Below the pieces are notes generated by a model. It was not told where the DNA came from. It was given only the letters and a program-made list of their open reading frames with translations, and ran no database searches. A program made the translations under genes and the position numbers. Shown here in pieces: positions 43,655 through 54,368 of a stretch of 64,000 bases of DNA (within the stretch, counting starts at the first letter, position 1; each line of letters opens with the position of its first letter). Source of the DNA: Microbacterium phyllosphaerae (lineage in GTDB: Bacteria; Actinomycetota; Actinomycetes; Actinomycetales; Microbacteriaceae); the NCBI RefSeq assembly GCF_017876435.1, contig NZ_JAGIOA010000001.1, positions 1,364,001 through 1,428,000 on the forward strand, given 5' to 3'.

Positions 43655-44493
43655 AGAATCGCGCCCTCGCCCGCCCATTCGCCGTCATCGGCGTCTGGTT
43701 CATCCTCGCCCTGATCCTCGTCTGGTCGCTCGCACCCGTCGTCGTCATGGTCTTCACCTCGTTCAAGCCCCGCGACGAGATCTTCCAGGTCCCCACCCGT
43801 CTCCTTCCGGACGTGTGGACCTGGGACAACTTCGTCACCGTGTTCACGGCATCCAACATGCCAGGAGCGCTCCTGAACTCCATCGTCGTCGGGCTCCTCG
43901 TCGCGGCAGCGACCCTGATCTTCTGCTTCAGCGCCGGTTACGCGCTCGCGCGGTTCAAGTTCCGCGGCGCCCGCCCGATGGCGCTGTTCATCCTGCTGGG
44001 CCAGGTCGTGCCGCTGACCGTCGTCCTACTGCCGCTGTACCAGATCGTGTCGTCGATGCAACTGCTCGACACCACCATCGGCCTCGCGTTCGCGCACCTC
44101 GCCATCACAGTGCCGCTCGTGACGTGGATGGTCCGCAACCAGATCGCGGCCATCCCGGTCGATCTCGAAGAGGCCGCGCAGATCGACGGTGGCAGCCGTT
44201 TCGACGCGGTCACCTACATCACCCTGCCGATCTGCGCGCCGGGACTCGTCGCCGCCGGCATGTTCGCCTTCCTGCAGTCCTGGCACGAGTTCCTCTTCGC
44301 CTCGGTGATGACGAGCTCCACCGCGGCGCGCACTGCACCCGTCGCGCTCACCGAGTTCGCGAACGAGTTCAGCGTCGACTGGGGCGCCACTATGGCGGCA
44401 TCCGTCGTGCTCACCGTGCCCCTCGTCATCGCGTTCATCGCTCTGCAGCGCTACTTCGTCGGCGGACTCACCGGAGGGGCGGTCAAGGGATGA
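43651..44493 (+). CDS. sugar ABC transporter permease (MalG type)
   Basis: The 280-residue CUT1 permease has six helices, with PRDEIFQVPTRLLPDVWTW in the first loop and EAA loop LEEAAQIDGGSRFDAVTYIT. It pairs with the upstream permease. The overlap with the dehydratase gene (ATGA at 44490) shows that transport and catabolism are one transcript. Confidence 0.93.
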   Translation: MKNRALARPFAVIGVWFILALILVWSLAPVVVMVFTSFKPRDEIFQVPTRLLPDVWTWDNFVTVFTASNMPGALLNSIVVGLLVAAATLIFCFSAGYALARFKFRGARPMALFILLGQVVPLTVVLLPLYQIVSSMQLLDTTIGLAFAHLAITVPLVTWMVRNQIAAIPVDLEEAAQIDGGSRFDAVTYITLPICAPGLVAAGMFAFLQSWHEFLFASVMTSSTAARTAPVALTEFANEFSVDWGATMAASVVLTVPLVIAFIALQRYFVGGLTGGAVKG

Positions 44494-45701
44494 AGATCGT
44501 CGACATCCGCTGTGCCCGCATCGGCCGCAGCCCGATCATCCGCGTCCTCACCGACGAGGGCATCGACGGCTTCGCCGAGATCGAGTTCTCCAAGCCGCGC
44601 GCGGTCGCCGGATCTGTCGACCTCTACCGGTCCCTGCTCATCGGGCAAGACCCGACCGAGGTGGAGCGGTGCATGATCCGCATCCGCCGCTACGGGGCGT
44701 CCAAGCCCTGGGGCGCCGTGGTCAGCGCCATCGAGATCGCGCTGTGGGACATCGCCGGGCGCGCGCTCGGAGTGCCCATCCACCGGCTCCTCGGCGGCAA
44801 GGTGCGCGACCGCATCCGCGTTTACAACGGCGGCATCCGCACGACGCTCGGCAACCACACGCCGGAGGACTACGCCGCGTCGATGCAGTTCATGGTCGAC
44901 TCGCCTGAGGGATTCTCGATCTTCAAGGAAGGCGTCGGACTGCACGGCTTCATGGCGCCGAACACGCCCGATTTCCTTTACGGCGAGCTGCGTGAGGGAC
45001 CTCTGCACCCGAATCGTGGGTCCCTCACCCCGCATGGCATCGGGCACATCGTCGACTGCGTCGCGGCGATGAAGGACGTCATCGGCCCGCACCGCCGCCT
45101 CGCGCTCGACATGGGGCCTGGGTTCACGGTACCCGATGCCATCACCCTGCTGCGCGCCCTCGAGCCCTTCGACATCGCGTGGGCGGAGGACCTGCTCACC
45201 GGCGACTTCGTACCCTGGAACGATGTCGCGGGCTATCGCGAGGTGACGACCGCAACGACGGTACCGACGCATACGGGAGAGCAGCTGTATCTGCGACAGA
45301 ACTTCCGGGAGCTCATCGAACAGCGCGCCGTCCGAATCATCGGCCCGGACCCCGGAGACGTCGGCGGGCTCGCGGAGTTCAAGTGGATCGCCGAGTACGC
45401 CGACCTGCACGGCGTACAGGTCGCCCCGCACGGTGTGAGCAGCGGACTCCTCGGCCTCGCGGCGCTCATCCAGCTCTCCGCGACTCTGCCCGACAACCTC
45501 ATCGCCTTCGAATACCCGGTGTCAGCGGATGCCTGGTGGTACGACATCCTCGACGGCTTCGACGACACCATCGTGGTCGACGGTCACGTCCGCGTCGGCG
45601 ACCGACCGGGACTCGGCGTCGACTTCGACCGCGAAGCCGCGACCGCGCACCTCGAGCCGGGCGCCGAGGATTTCTTCGACTGGAACATCAAGGAGCACTG
45701 A
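44490..45701 (+). CDS. mandelate racemase/muconate lactonizing-family sugar-acid dehydratase
   Basis: The 403-residue enolase-superfamily enzyme has a capping domain (1-130) and a barrel. Metal ligands are Asp207 (LALDMG), Glu233 (WAEDL) and Glu264 (TGEQ). The Asp287-His314 dyad (GPDPGD, APHGVSSG) is the general base of the mandelate racemase subgroup. Most such enzymes beside KDG kinase and KDPG aldolase dehydrate aldonates to 2-keto-3-deoxy acids. An insertion with HGFMAPNTPDFLYGE shapes the specificity loop; I cannot name the sugar. A cycloisomerase role is an alternative. Confidence 0.85.
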   Translation: MKIVDIRCARIGRSPIIRVLTDEGIDGFAEIEFSKPRAVAGSVDLYRSLLIGQDPTEVERCMIRIRRYGASKPWGAVVSAIEIALWDIAGRALGVPIHRLLGGKVRDRIRVYNGGIRTTLGNHTPEDYAASMQFMVDSPEGFSIFKEGVGLHGFMAPNTPDFLYGELREGPLHPNRGSLTPHGIGHIVDCVAAMKDVIGPHRRLALDMGPGFTVPDAITLLRALEPFDIAWAEDLLTGDFVPWNDVAGYREVTTATTVPTHTGEQLYLRQNFRELIEQRAVRIIGPDPGDVGGLAEFKWIAEYADLHGVQVAPHGVSSGLLGLAALIQLSATLPDNLIAFEYPVSADAWWYDILDGFDDTIVVDGHVRVGDRPGLGVDFDREAATAHLEPGAEDFFDWNIKEH

Positions 45702-45704
45702 CCC

Positions 45705-46658
45705 ATGGAATGGAACCTGCGCGCCCTCGGAGGCACAGGACTGCAGATCACCCCGCTCACTGTCGGCGGCGCCCCACTCGGGTCGATGCCGAAGAACTTC
45801 GGCTACGACGTCGCGGAGGAGCAGGGAATCGCCACCGCGCTGGCCGCGCTCACCGGCCCGATCCGCTCCATCGACACGTCCTGCGCCTACAGCGACGGGG
45901 AGTCGGAGCGCCGCATCGGCAAAGCCATCGCGCAGATCGGCGGTGTGCCCGACGACTTCGTGCTGGCAACGAAGGTCACGCGCGACCTCACAACCGGCGA
46001 CTTCTCAGGCGCCCAGATGCGTCGCGCCATCGAGGGCAGCCTCGAACGGCTCGGCGTGGACCGCGTGCCCCTCCTCTACCTTCACGACCCCGAGAACACG
46101 ACGTTCTCCGAGGCGACTGCACCCGGTGGTGCGGTCGAGGTCGTGCGGGCGCTCAAGGACGAGGGCATCGCGGGGGCCATCGGCGTCGCCGGTGGCGACA
46201 CGACCATCATCACCGAGTACGTCGAGACCGGCTTCTTCGACGTCCTGCTCACGCACAACCGCTTCACGCTGGTCAACCGACGGGCGGATCGGATGATCGA
46301 CACCGCCGTGGAGCGCGGCATGGGCGTCGTCAACGCCGCTGTGCTCGGAGGTGGCATTCTCGCCACCGGTGCAGGCTCCTCGTCACGCTACGGGTACCGC
46401 GAGGCACCCGAAGAGCTCCTGGCCGCCATCCGTCGCATCGAACAGCTCTGCGCCGACGCCGACGTCACCCTCGCAGCGGCCGCACTGCAGTTCTCCGCCC
46501 GCGACCCGCGCATCGCCACGACCATCGTCGGCGTCTCTCGTCCCGAGCGCATTGACGAAAGCGTCGCCGCCATCACCCAGGACATCTCCGACGAACTCTT
46601 CGCAGAGGTCGACCGCATCGTCGCCGACCTGCCCGCAGACCTCGCCGGCCCCCGCTGA
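45705..46658 (+). CDS. aldo/keto reductase (aldose dehydrogenase-like)
   Basis: The 317-residue TIM-barrel oxidoreductase has the full AKR tetrad Asp57, Tyr62, Lys90 and His127 (SIDTSCAYSDGESE, ATKV, LYLHDPE). It resembles L-fucose/D-threo-aldose 1-dehydrogenases, which oxidise the anomeric carbon to a lactone. In this operon it would supply the acid used by the dehydratase; no lactonase gene is present, so lactone opening would be spontaneous or done elsewhere. Confidence 0.88.
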   Translation: MEWNLRALGGTGLQITPLTVGGAPLGSMPKNFGYDVAEEQGIATALAALTGPIRSIDTSCAYSDGESERRIGKAIAQIGGVPDDFVLATKVTRDLTTGDFSGAQMRRAIEGSLERLGVDRVPLLYLHDPENTTFSEATAPGGAVEVVRALKDEGIAGAIGVAGGDTTIITEYVETGFFDVLLTHNRFTLVNRRADRMIDTAVERGMGVVNAAVLGGGILATGAGSSSRYGYREAPEELLAAIRRIEQLCADADVTLAAAALQFSARDPRIATTIVGVSRPERIDESVAAITQDISDELFAEVDRIVADLPADLAGPR

Positions 46659-46668
46659 GAAAGACATC

Positions 46669-47685
46669 ATGACGATCCGCACCGCCATCATCGGCTACGG
46701 CACCGGGGGACGCGTCTTCCACGGCCCCCTCATCGACGCCACGGAAGGACTCGAGGTGTCGGCCATCGTCACCTCGAACCCCGACCGCTCACAGCACGCG
46801 CAGGGGCGCTATCCGCGTGCCGCCGTGTTCGACGACGTGGATGCGCTCTTCGCCGCAGGAGGCTTTGACCTCCTCGTCGTCACCAGCCCGAACGAGACCC
46901 ACGTGCCCTTCGCGCGACGCGCGGTCGACGCCGGCATTCCCGTCGTGCTCGACAAGCCGCTCGCCACCTCGGTCGACGACGCACGAGCGATCGTCGACGA
47001 TGCCGAACGCGCTGGCGTGCTTCTCACGGTGTTTCAGAACCGGCGCTGGGACGGCGACTTCCTCACGCTGCGAGAGGTCATCGCTGAGGGCGCTCTCGGC
47101 GATATCCACCAGTTCGATTCTGCTTTCGAGTGGTGGGCACCGGAGCTAGGCGCCCGTTGGAAAGACACAGCCTCCCCCGAACAGGGCGGCGGGATCCTCT
47201 TCGACCTCGGACCGCACCTCATCGACCAGGCGCTCATGCTCTTCGGCGATGTCATCGACGTGCACGGCGAACTCGATAACCGCCGCGGCGGGGGTGCTGA
47301 CGACGACGCGTTCGTCTCGCTCACTCATGCATCGGGCGTTCGCTCGCGCCTGTGGATGAGTGCCATCGCACCGTCCAACCGGCCGCGGTTCCGCGTCGTC
47401 GGCTCGACTGGTGTCTTCGAGTCCCATGGGCTCGACCCGCAAGAACAGCAGGCCATCGCCGGGATGCACCCGACCGAGGCGGGGTTCGGGGTACACGACG
47501 ATGGACGCGTCGCCACCCTCAGCACCGCCGACGGCGACCAGCCCCTGCCGTTGTGTGCGGGCGAGCATCGCGCGTTCTACGCGCTGCTCCTCGAGGCACT
47601 CACTGCGGGTCGGCCCCTCCCCGTCGATCCAGCTGACAGCATTCGAGGCCTGCAACTCATCGAGTCTGCTCGAGGGGCCCGATGA
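46669..47685 (+). CDS. Gfo/Idh/MocA-family oxidoreductase
   Basis: The 338-residue protein has an N-terminal Rossmann fold (AIIGYGTGGRVFHGPLIDA) and the catalytic DKPLATS lysine-proline motif. QNRRWDGDFLTLREVIAEG and FDLGPHLIDQAL supply the C-terminal sheet and catalytic His. It is a sugar or inositol NAD(P)-dependent dehydrogenase. It may act on a different carbon from the aldo/keto reductase, or be an alternative first step. It overlaps the aldolase by ATGA. Confidence 0.88.
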   Translation: MTIRTAIIGYGTGGRVFHGPLIDATEGLEVSAIVTSNPDRSQHAQGRYPRAAVFDDVDALFAAGGFDLLVVTSPNETHVPFARRAVDAGIPVVLDKPLATSVDDARAIVDDAERAGVLLTVFQNRRWDGDFLTLREVIAEGALGDIHQFDSAFEWWAPELGARWKDTASPEQGGGILFDLGPHLIDQALMLFGDVIDVHGELDNRRGGGADDDAFVSLTHASGVRSRLWMSAIAPSNRPRFRVVGSTGVFESHGLDPQEQQAIAGMHPTEAGFGVHDDGRVATLSTADGDQPLPLCAGEHRAFYALLLEALTAGRPLPVDPADSIRGLQLIESARGAR

Positions 47686-48329
47686 CCGCCCGTCTTGCCC
47701 TCCCCCACGTCATCGAGCGCGATGGAATCGTTGCCGTCCTCCGTGCGCCGGACGCCGATGCGTACTTGGCAGCATGCCAAATACTCATGAACGAAGGCAT
47801 CAACGCCATCGAACTCACTCTGACGACTCCCGGAACCCTCCGCGCCCTTCCGTATCTCCGTGCCCATCTCCCGGAGGCAACTATCGGCGTCGGCACCGCG
47901 CTGACCGGTGCTCACGTCAACGCCGCAATCGATGCAGGTGCAGAGTTCATTGTCACGCCCATCGCTGACCCGCAGCTCGTCGACGCTGCCATCCGTCGTG
48001 GCACGCCTATCATTCCCGGTGCCTTCACCCCCACGGAAGTGCATGCCGTCTGGGCGGCTGGTGCCTCAGCGGTCAAGATCTTCCCCGCGGCGACGGTCGG
48101 AGCCGACTACCTGCGTCAACTCGCAGGGCCGTTCCCTGAGCTCACGATCATGCCTTCCGGGGGAGTCGGCCTTGATGACATCCCCTACTGGATCGGAGCG
48201 GGGGCCGTCGCGGTCAGCCTTGGCGGGCCGCTCCTCGGGGATAGCTTGGTTGGCGGCGACCTTCGCGAACTCGCCACGCGTGCTCAGGTAGCTCTGACCG
48301 CCGTCGCGTCCGCTCGGACCCATAGATGA
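47682..48329 (+). CDS. KDPG/KHG-type aldolase
   Basis: The 215-residue class I aldolase has Glu44 (AIELTLTTPG) and Schiff-base Lys132 (ASAVKIFPAATVG) in the right places. PSGGVGLDDIPYWIGAGAVA is the phosphate-binding end. It cleaves 2-keto-3-deoxy-6-phospho-sugar acids to pyruvate and glyceraldehyde 3-phosphate, the last step of the predicted pathway. Confidence 0.9.
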   Translation: MTARLALPHVIERDGIVAVLRAPDADAYLAACQILMNEGINAIELTLTTPGTLRALPYLRAHLPEATIGVGTALTGAHVNAAIDAGAEFIVTPIADPQLVDAAIRRGTPIIPGAFTPTEVHAVWAAGASAVKIFPAATVGADYLRQLAGPFPELTIMPSGGVGLDDIPYWIGAGAVAVSLGGPLLGDSLVGGDLRELATRAQVALTAVASARTHR

Positions 48330-49291
48330 GCGCACCACGGGTAGTCACACTCGGCGAAGCGCTGGGATTGTTCAGCACGGCGGGTCCTGACGGATTAGAC
48401 CGAGCAGAACACGCTCGCATCGCTACTGGCGGAGCTGAAGCGAACGTCGCCATCGGACTCGCCCGTCTCGGGATCGACGTCGCCTGGCTTGGACGTGTCG
48501 GGGAAGACGAACTGGGGCGACGTATCGTGCGTGAGCTGCGCGCCGAGGGCGTGCATACCGCAGCGATCCAGGACGCCGCCGCGCCGACTGCGCTCATGTT
48601 GAAGGACTCTTCGCGCCCCGGTCGCACCACTGTTCGCTTTTACCGCGAAGGAAGTGCTGGCAGTCGGCTAGAAGTAGCGGATGTGTCTCGACTCGATATT
48701 TCATCGGCCTCCTGGCTGCATATCACCGGCATCGCGCTGGGCATCTCGGGTTCCGCTCGCGACGCGATCCTTCATGCCGTGCAGGTTGCCGTGGAAAACG
48801 ACGTCTCAATATCGTTCGATGTCAATCACAGGGCAAGTCTCTGGGGATACTCGGACGCTGCGCCCTGGTACCGAAGAGTCGCCGCCACCGCGTCCGTCGT
48901 GTTTGGCGGCGACGACGAACTGCGGGCTATGGTGACCGCTCCGGACGACTCCACTCCTCACCAGCTTGCTGCCCAGATCGCGGCGCAGGGTCCGGGCGAA
49001 GTGGTCGTCAAGCTCGGAGATCGCGGTGCGGGTGTTCTTGCAGACGGAGCCTGGCTCGAAAGACCCGCCCAGCCAGCCCGCGTCATCGACACTGTAGGAG
49101 CTGGCGACGCCTTCGTCGCTGGGTACATCTCCGCACGCCTGAACCATGCGACGGTGAGCGAAGCGCTCGACCGTGCCTTGAAGACAGGAGCGGCTGCCTG
49201 TCAGCATCCGGGGGACTGGGAGGGGGCGCTGAGGATGCATGATCTGCACGCCGCGGATGACACGCTGAGAGTCGACCCGGTCCAACGCTGA
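48326..49291 (+). CDS. PfkB-family sugar kinase (2-keto-3-deoxy-acid kinase-like)
   Basis: The 321-residue ribokinase-fold enzyme has GGAEANVAIGLARLG near the N-terminus and the PfkB signature DTVGAGDAF at 255-263, with catalytic Asp261. It overlaps the aldolase by ATGA, which strongly suggests it phosphorylates the 2-keto-3-deoxy acid that the aldolase then splits. Codon choice here and in the aldolase looks less GC-biased than in the flanking housekeeping genes, by eye. Confidence 0.88.
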   Translation: MSAPRVVTLGEALGLFSTAGPDGLDRAEHARIATGGAEANVAIGLARLGIDVAWLGRVGEDELGRRIVRELRAEGVHTAAIQDAAAPTALMLKDSSRPGRTTVRFYREGSAGSRLEVADVSRLDISSASWLHITGIALGISGSARDAILHAVQVAVENDVSISFDVNHRASLWGYSDAAPWYRRVAATASVVFGGDDELRAMVTAPDDSTPHQLAAQIAAQGPGEVVVKLGDRGAGVLADGAWLERPAQPARVIDTVGAGDAFVAGYISARLNHATVSEALDRALKTGAAACQHPGDWEGALRMHDLHAADDTLRVDPVQR

Positions 49292-49380
49292 GTGGTCTCG
49301 CGTCATGCCATGGCGGGGCGCGTTCTACCGCCCTGCGGCGCCCGGCCCACGCATAGGAACCCCTGCGTAAACTGGGAATC

Positions 49381-50034
49381 GTGCCACGCGTCTCGACGGT
49401 TCTTCCGGTCCGCAGCGGCCGCTCCTCCCGCATCCGGCATTCTCGCCGCGCGGTCGGTGCCGCGCTCGCCGCGGTGCTCGCCATCGGTCTGAGCGCCTGC
49501 GCTCCCGATCCTGTGAACGACTCGTTCCTCAGCGGAGACAACCCTGGCTACGTGGCGGCAGACGGAGCGATCGTCGAGATCCCTGTCGCCGATCGTGGCG
49601 AGCCCGTCGGAGAGTTCGGCGGTGTCACCGAGGACGGCGAGGACTTCAGCAGCGCCGAGCTCGAGGGCAAGGTCACGGTCGTCAACTTCTGGTACGCCGG
49701 ATGCGCGCCGTGCCGCGTCGAGGCGAAGGATCTCGAGAGCGTATGGCAGGACCAGGGCGGCGACGACGTCGCCTTCCTCGGCATCAACACCCGCGATCAG
49801 GCCGACACCGCCAAGGCCTTCTCCGCTGAGTTCGGCGTGACCTACCCCAGCCTGATCGACGTCGACACCGCCGAGGCGAAGCTCGCGTTCGCGGCATCGG
49901 TTCCGATCCAGGCGACGCCGACCACGCTCGTGCTCGACAAGCAGGGCCGGGTCGCGGCCCGCATCATCGGCCCCATCGACGGCACCTCGATCCTCTCGAC
50001 GCTCGTCAAGGACGCGCTCGCGGAGGACTCGTGA
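49381..50034 (+). CDS. resA: ResA/TlpA-type thiol-disulfide lipoprotein
   Basis: The 217-residue thioredoxin-fold protein has a lipobox LSAC (Cys40) and active site CAPC at 108-111 (NFWYAGCAPCRVE). It reduces apocytochrome c heme-binding cysteines outside the membrane, with electrons from CcdA. GTG at 49381 is seven bases after TAAACT, a leaderless start. It begins the resA-ccdA-resB-ccsB operon. Confidence 0.92.
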   Translation: MPRVSTVLPVRSGRSSRIRHSRRAVGAALAAVLAIGLSACAPDPVNDSFLSGDNPGYVAADGAIVEIPVADRGEPVGEFGGVTEDGEDFSSAELEGKVTVVNFWYAGCAPCRVEAKDLESVWQDQGGDDVAFLGINTRDQADTAKAFSAEFGVTYPSLIDVDTAEAKLAFAASVPIQATPTTLVLDKQGRVAARIIGPIDGTSILSTLVKDALAEDS

Positions 50035-50050
50035 GTCTCGCGGGAGCGGC

Positions 50051-50830
50051 GTGAACCCCGAAGCCATCATCGGATCGGGAGCCCTGTGGCTCGCGATCCC
50101 CGTCGCGATGCTCGCCGGCCTCGTGTCTTTCCTGTCGCCCTGTGTGCTGCCGCTGGTGCCCGGTTACCTCGGGTTCCTCGGGGGAGCTGTCACTCCGCGC
50201 CGTGCGGCGACCACCACGGACGGCACCGCCGTCGCGACGGTCGAGGCCCCTCCTCGCAGCCGACTCGTGCTCGGCGTCCTCCTCTTCATCCTCGGGTTCA
50301 GCCTCGTGTTCGTCTCGCTGACAGCACTCGGCGGGCTCGCCAACGTCTTCCTGCTGCAGTGGGGTGAGCTGGTGACGCGCATCCTCGGCGGCGTGATCAT
50401 CCTGATGGGCCTCGTGTTCCTCGGCCTGTTCGGCTTCGCCCAGCGCGAGCTGCGCTTCCACGTCGACTCGAAGGCCGGGCTGATCGGCGCACCGCTGCTG
50501 GGCATCGCGCTCGGCATCGGTTGGGCGCCCTGCCTCGGCCCGACTCTCACCGCGATCTTCGCCCTCTCGTTCAACCAGGGAGACCCGGTGCGTGCCGGCC
50601 TGCTGGGCCTCGCGTACTCGCTCGGCCTCGGCATCCCCTTCCTCCTGGTCGCTCTCGGCTTCGGATGGGCGACCAAGGCCATCGGTTTCCTGCGCCGTCA
50701 CATCCGCGTGGTCAACGTCATCGGCGGCGTGCTGCTGATCGTGCTCGGCCTGCTGATGGTGACCGGGCTCTGGACCGACATCATGTCGCGACTGACGGCG
50801 GTGATGAACAGTGTCGTCCTCCCGCTCTGA
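50051..50830 (+). CDS. ccdA: cytochrome c biogenesis protein CcdA
   Basis: The 259-residue protein has six helices. A Cys pair sits in the expected helices (FLSPCVLPLVPGYLGFL and GWAPCLGPTLTAIFAL), each beside the conserved prolines of CcdA/DsbD. It passes electrons from cytoplasmic thioredoxin to ResA. GTG at 50051 has GGGAG four bases upstream. Confidence 0.94.
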   Translation: MNPEAIIGSGALWLAIPVAMLAGLVSFLSPCVLPLVPGYLGFLGGAVTPRRAATTTDGTAVATVEAPPRSRLVLGVLLFILGFSLVFVSLTALGGLANVFLLQWGELVTRILGGVIILMGLVFLGLFGFAQRELRFHVDSKAGLIGAPLLGIALGIGWAPCLGPTLTAIFALSFNQGDPVRAGLLGLAYSLGLGIPFLLVALGFGWATKAIGFLRRHIRVVNVIGGVLLIVLGLLMVTGLWTDIMSRLTAVMNSVVLPL

Positions 50831-50858
50831 TCAGAAGAAGACGCATCGGAAGGATGAC

Positions 50859-52685
<1,827 letters not shown>

Positions 52686-52689
52686 CATC

Positions 52690-53673
52690 ATGTTCGACCT
52701 CGAAGTGATCTCGCCGATCCTGCTGTGGACGGCGATCGCGATCTACGCGGCGGCCTTCGTGGCCTTCGCCTTCGATCTCGCCCGCCGGTCGCAGTTGTCG
52801 GCCGATGCGGCGAGCGTCCGCGAGTTCGAACTCGTCGGTGCCGGCTCCGGAGCCCGAGGGGGCAAGGCGGCCAAGGGTGCCTCGACGGCATCCGACGCCG
52901 CACCGCAGCGTTTCGTGATGGCCCGGATCGGCACCTCGCTGACCGCTCTGGCCTTCGTCTTCCACCTCGCGGCCACGCTCACCCGTGGTTTCGCCGCCGG
53001 TCGTGTGCCCTGGGCCAACCTGTACGAATTCGCGATGATGGGCACGCTTCTGATCGTCGCGGTGTTCCTCGTGGTGCTGACGCGCGTCGATCTGCGCTTC
53101 CTCGGCACGTTCATCACCGGGCTCGTCGTGATCCTGCTCGGGCTCGCCGCCACGAACTTCTACGTCGACGTCTCGCCGCTGATGGACCCTCTCAAGAGCG
53201 TGTGGCTCGTCATCCACGTCTTCGTCGCGTCGCTCGGCACCGCGTTCTTCGCACTCGCCTTCTCCCTGTCGGTGATCCAGCTGATGCAGTCCCGCCGTGA
53301 GCGTCTGATCTCCGAGGGCGCCGAGAAGACGGGGCCCGGATTCCTCCGCACCTTCCCCGGCTCCGAGCGTCTCGAGAGCATGGCCTACCGGTTCACGATC
53401 ATCGGGTTCATCCTCTGGACGTTCACGCTCATCGCCGGGTCGATCTGGGCCTACTACGCCTGGAGCCGCTTCTGGGGCTTCGACGTCAAGGAGACCTGGA
53501 CGTTCGTGATCTGGGTGCTCTACGCCGGGTACATCCACGCACGTGCGACCCGTGGCTGGCGCGGCAACCCGTCAGCATGGCTCGCGATCGTCGGCTTCTC
53601 GGCCGTGATGTTCAACTTCACGATCGTGAACGTCTTCTTCAAGGGACTGCACGCCTATTCGGGCCTGAGCTAG
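52690..53673 (+). CDS. ccsB: cytochrome c biogenesis protein CcsB/CcsA
   Basis: The 327-residue membrane protein has eight or so helices and the WWD-like heme-handling motif WGFDVKETWTFVIWVLYAGY. Conserved histidines (AFVFHLAAT, WLVIHVFVAS, GYIHARAT) would serve as heme ligands. It is the ResB partner in System II cytochrome c maturation. It starts four bases after resB. Confidence 0.95.
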   Translation: MFDLEVISPILLWTAIAIYAAAFVAFAFDLARRSQLSADAASVREFELVGAGSGARGGKAAKGASTASDAAPQRFVMARIGTSLTALAFVFHLAATLTRGFAAGRVPWANLYEFAMMGTLLIVAVFLVVLTRVDLRFLGTFITGLVVILLGLAATNFYVDVSPLMDPLKSVWLVIHVFVASLGTAFFALAFSLSVIQLMQSRRERLISEGAEKTGPGFLRTFPGSERLESMAYRFTIIGFILWTFTLIAGSIWAYYAWSRFWGFDVKETWTFVIWVLYAGYIHARATRGWRGNPSAWLAIVGFSAVMFNFTIVNVFFKGLHAYSGLS

Positions 53674-53688
53674 ACCGCCCGAGCACGT

Positions 53689-54285
53689 TCAGCGGAACGA
53701 GCGCAGTCCGAAGGGGATGACCTCGGCGTGCTCGACGCCGTCTTCGTACCAGACGAACTCCGCCTCGGAGATGGTCTCTGCGGGGCGCTTGCTGAGCGAT
53801 CGGCGCGACTTGTGCGACAGCTCGGTCCAGGCTGCGACCGACAGGGTCTTCGCGTAGATCACCGAGAGGTGGAACGTCCATTCGGCGGTGCTGCGCTCGT
53901 CGAGGCGACGGAAGTCGGTGGTCTCGAGTGCCGTGCTGAGGTTCGCATACGCGGACACGAGGGATGACGTGCGCGTGAGCCGCAGAATCACGGTCTGCCA
54001 GGGGGTCGGGAACACGTCGACGGCTTCCGCGATGACCTCGACGGGGCGCTGCGCCACCGCCCACTCACGGATCAGCGTGAGGAGCTCTTCACGTCGCTCG
54101 GGTTCGTGGAAGGCGCGCAGCGTGACGTGCTCGGTGTGCGGGTGCGGAGCATCCATCCGCCCGAGCGCAGATCTCTGTTCCGCTCGGTAGACGTCGGAGA
54201 CGGCTCTGGTCGGGCGCAGCACGAGGTACTGCTGCCCTTCCAGCGATGCGAGCTGGGCGGGCGAGGACATGAACGGGCGGCGCAT
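53689..54285 (-). CDS. 2'-5' RNA ligase/2H phosphoesterase-like protein
   Basis: The 198-residue protein has the two H-x-T/S-x motifs of the 2H superfamily: HVTL (in TEHVTLRAFHE) and HLSV (in WTFHLSVIYAK). Such enzymes hydrolyse or ligate 2',3'-cyclic phosphate and 2'-5' bonds in small RNAs or nucleotides. The ATG at 54285 is six bases after TACGAT, fitting a leaderless start. It is convergent with ccsB and not linked to rtcB. Confidence 0.78.
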   Translation of the reverse strand: MRRPFMSSPAQLASLEGQQYLVLRPTRAVSDVYRAEQRSALGRMDAPHPHTEHVTLRAFHEPERREELLTLIREWAVAQRPVEVIAEAVDVFPTPWQTVILRLTRTSSLVSAYANLSTALETTDFRRLDERSTAEWTFHLSVIYAKTLSVAAWTELSHKSRRSLSKRPAETISEAEFVWYEDGVEHAEVIPFGLRSFR

Positions 54286-54368
54286 CTCCTGATCGTACGT
54301 GCGTCGACAGGTGCGCGCTGACCGTGGCGTCTCGAGCGGGCACGGAATCGGAGCCGAGGTCGGGATGC

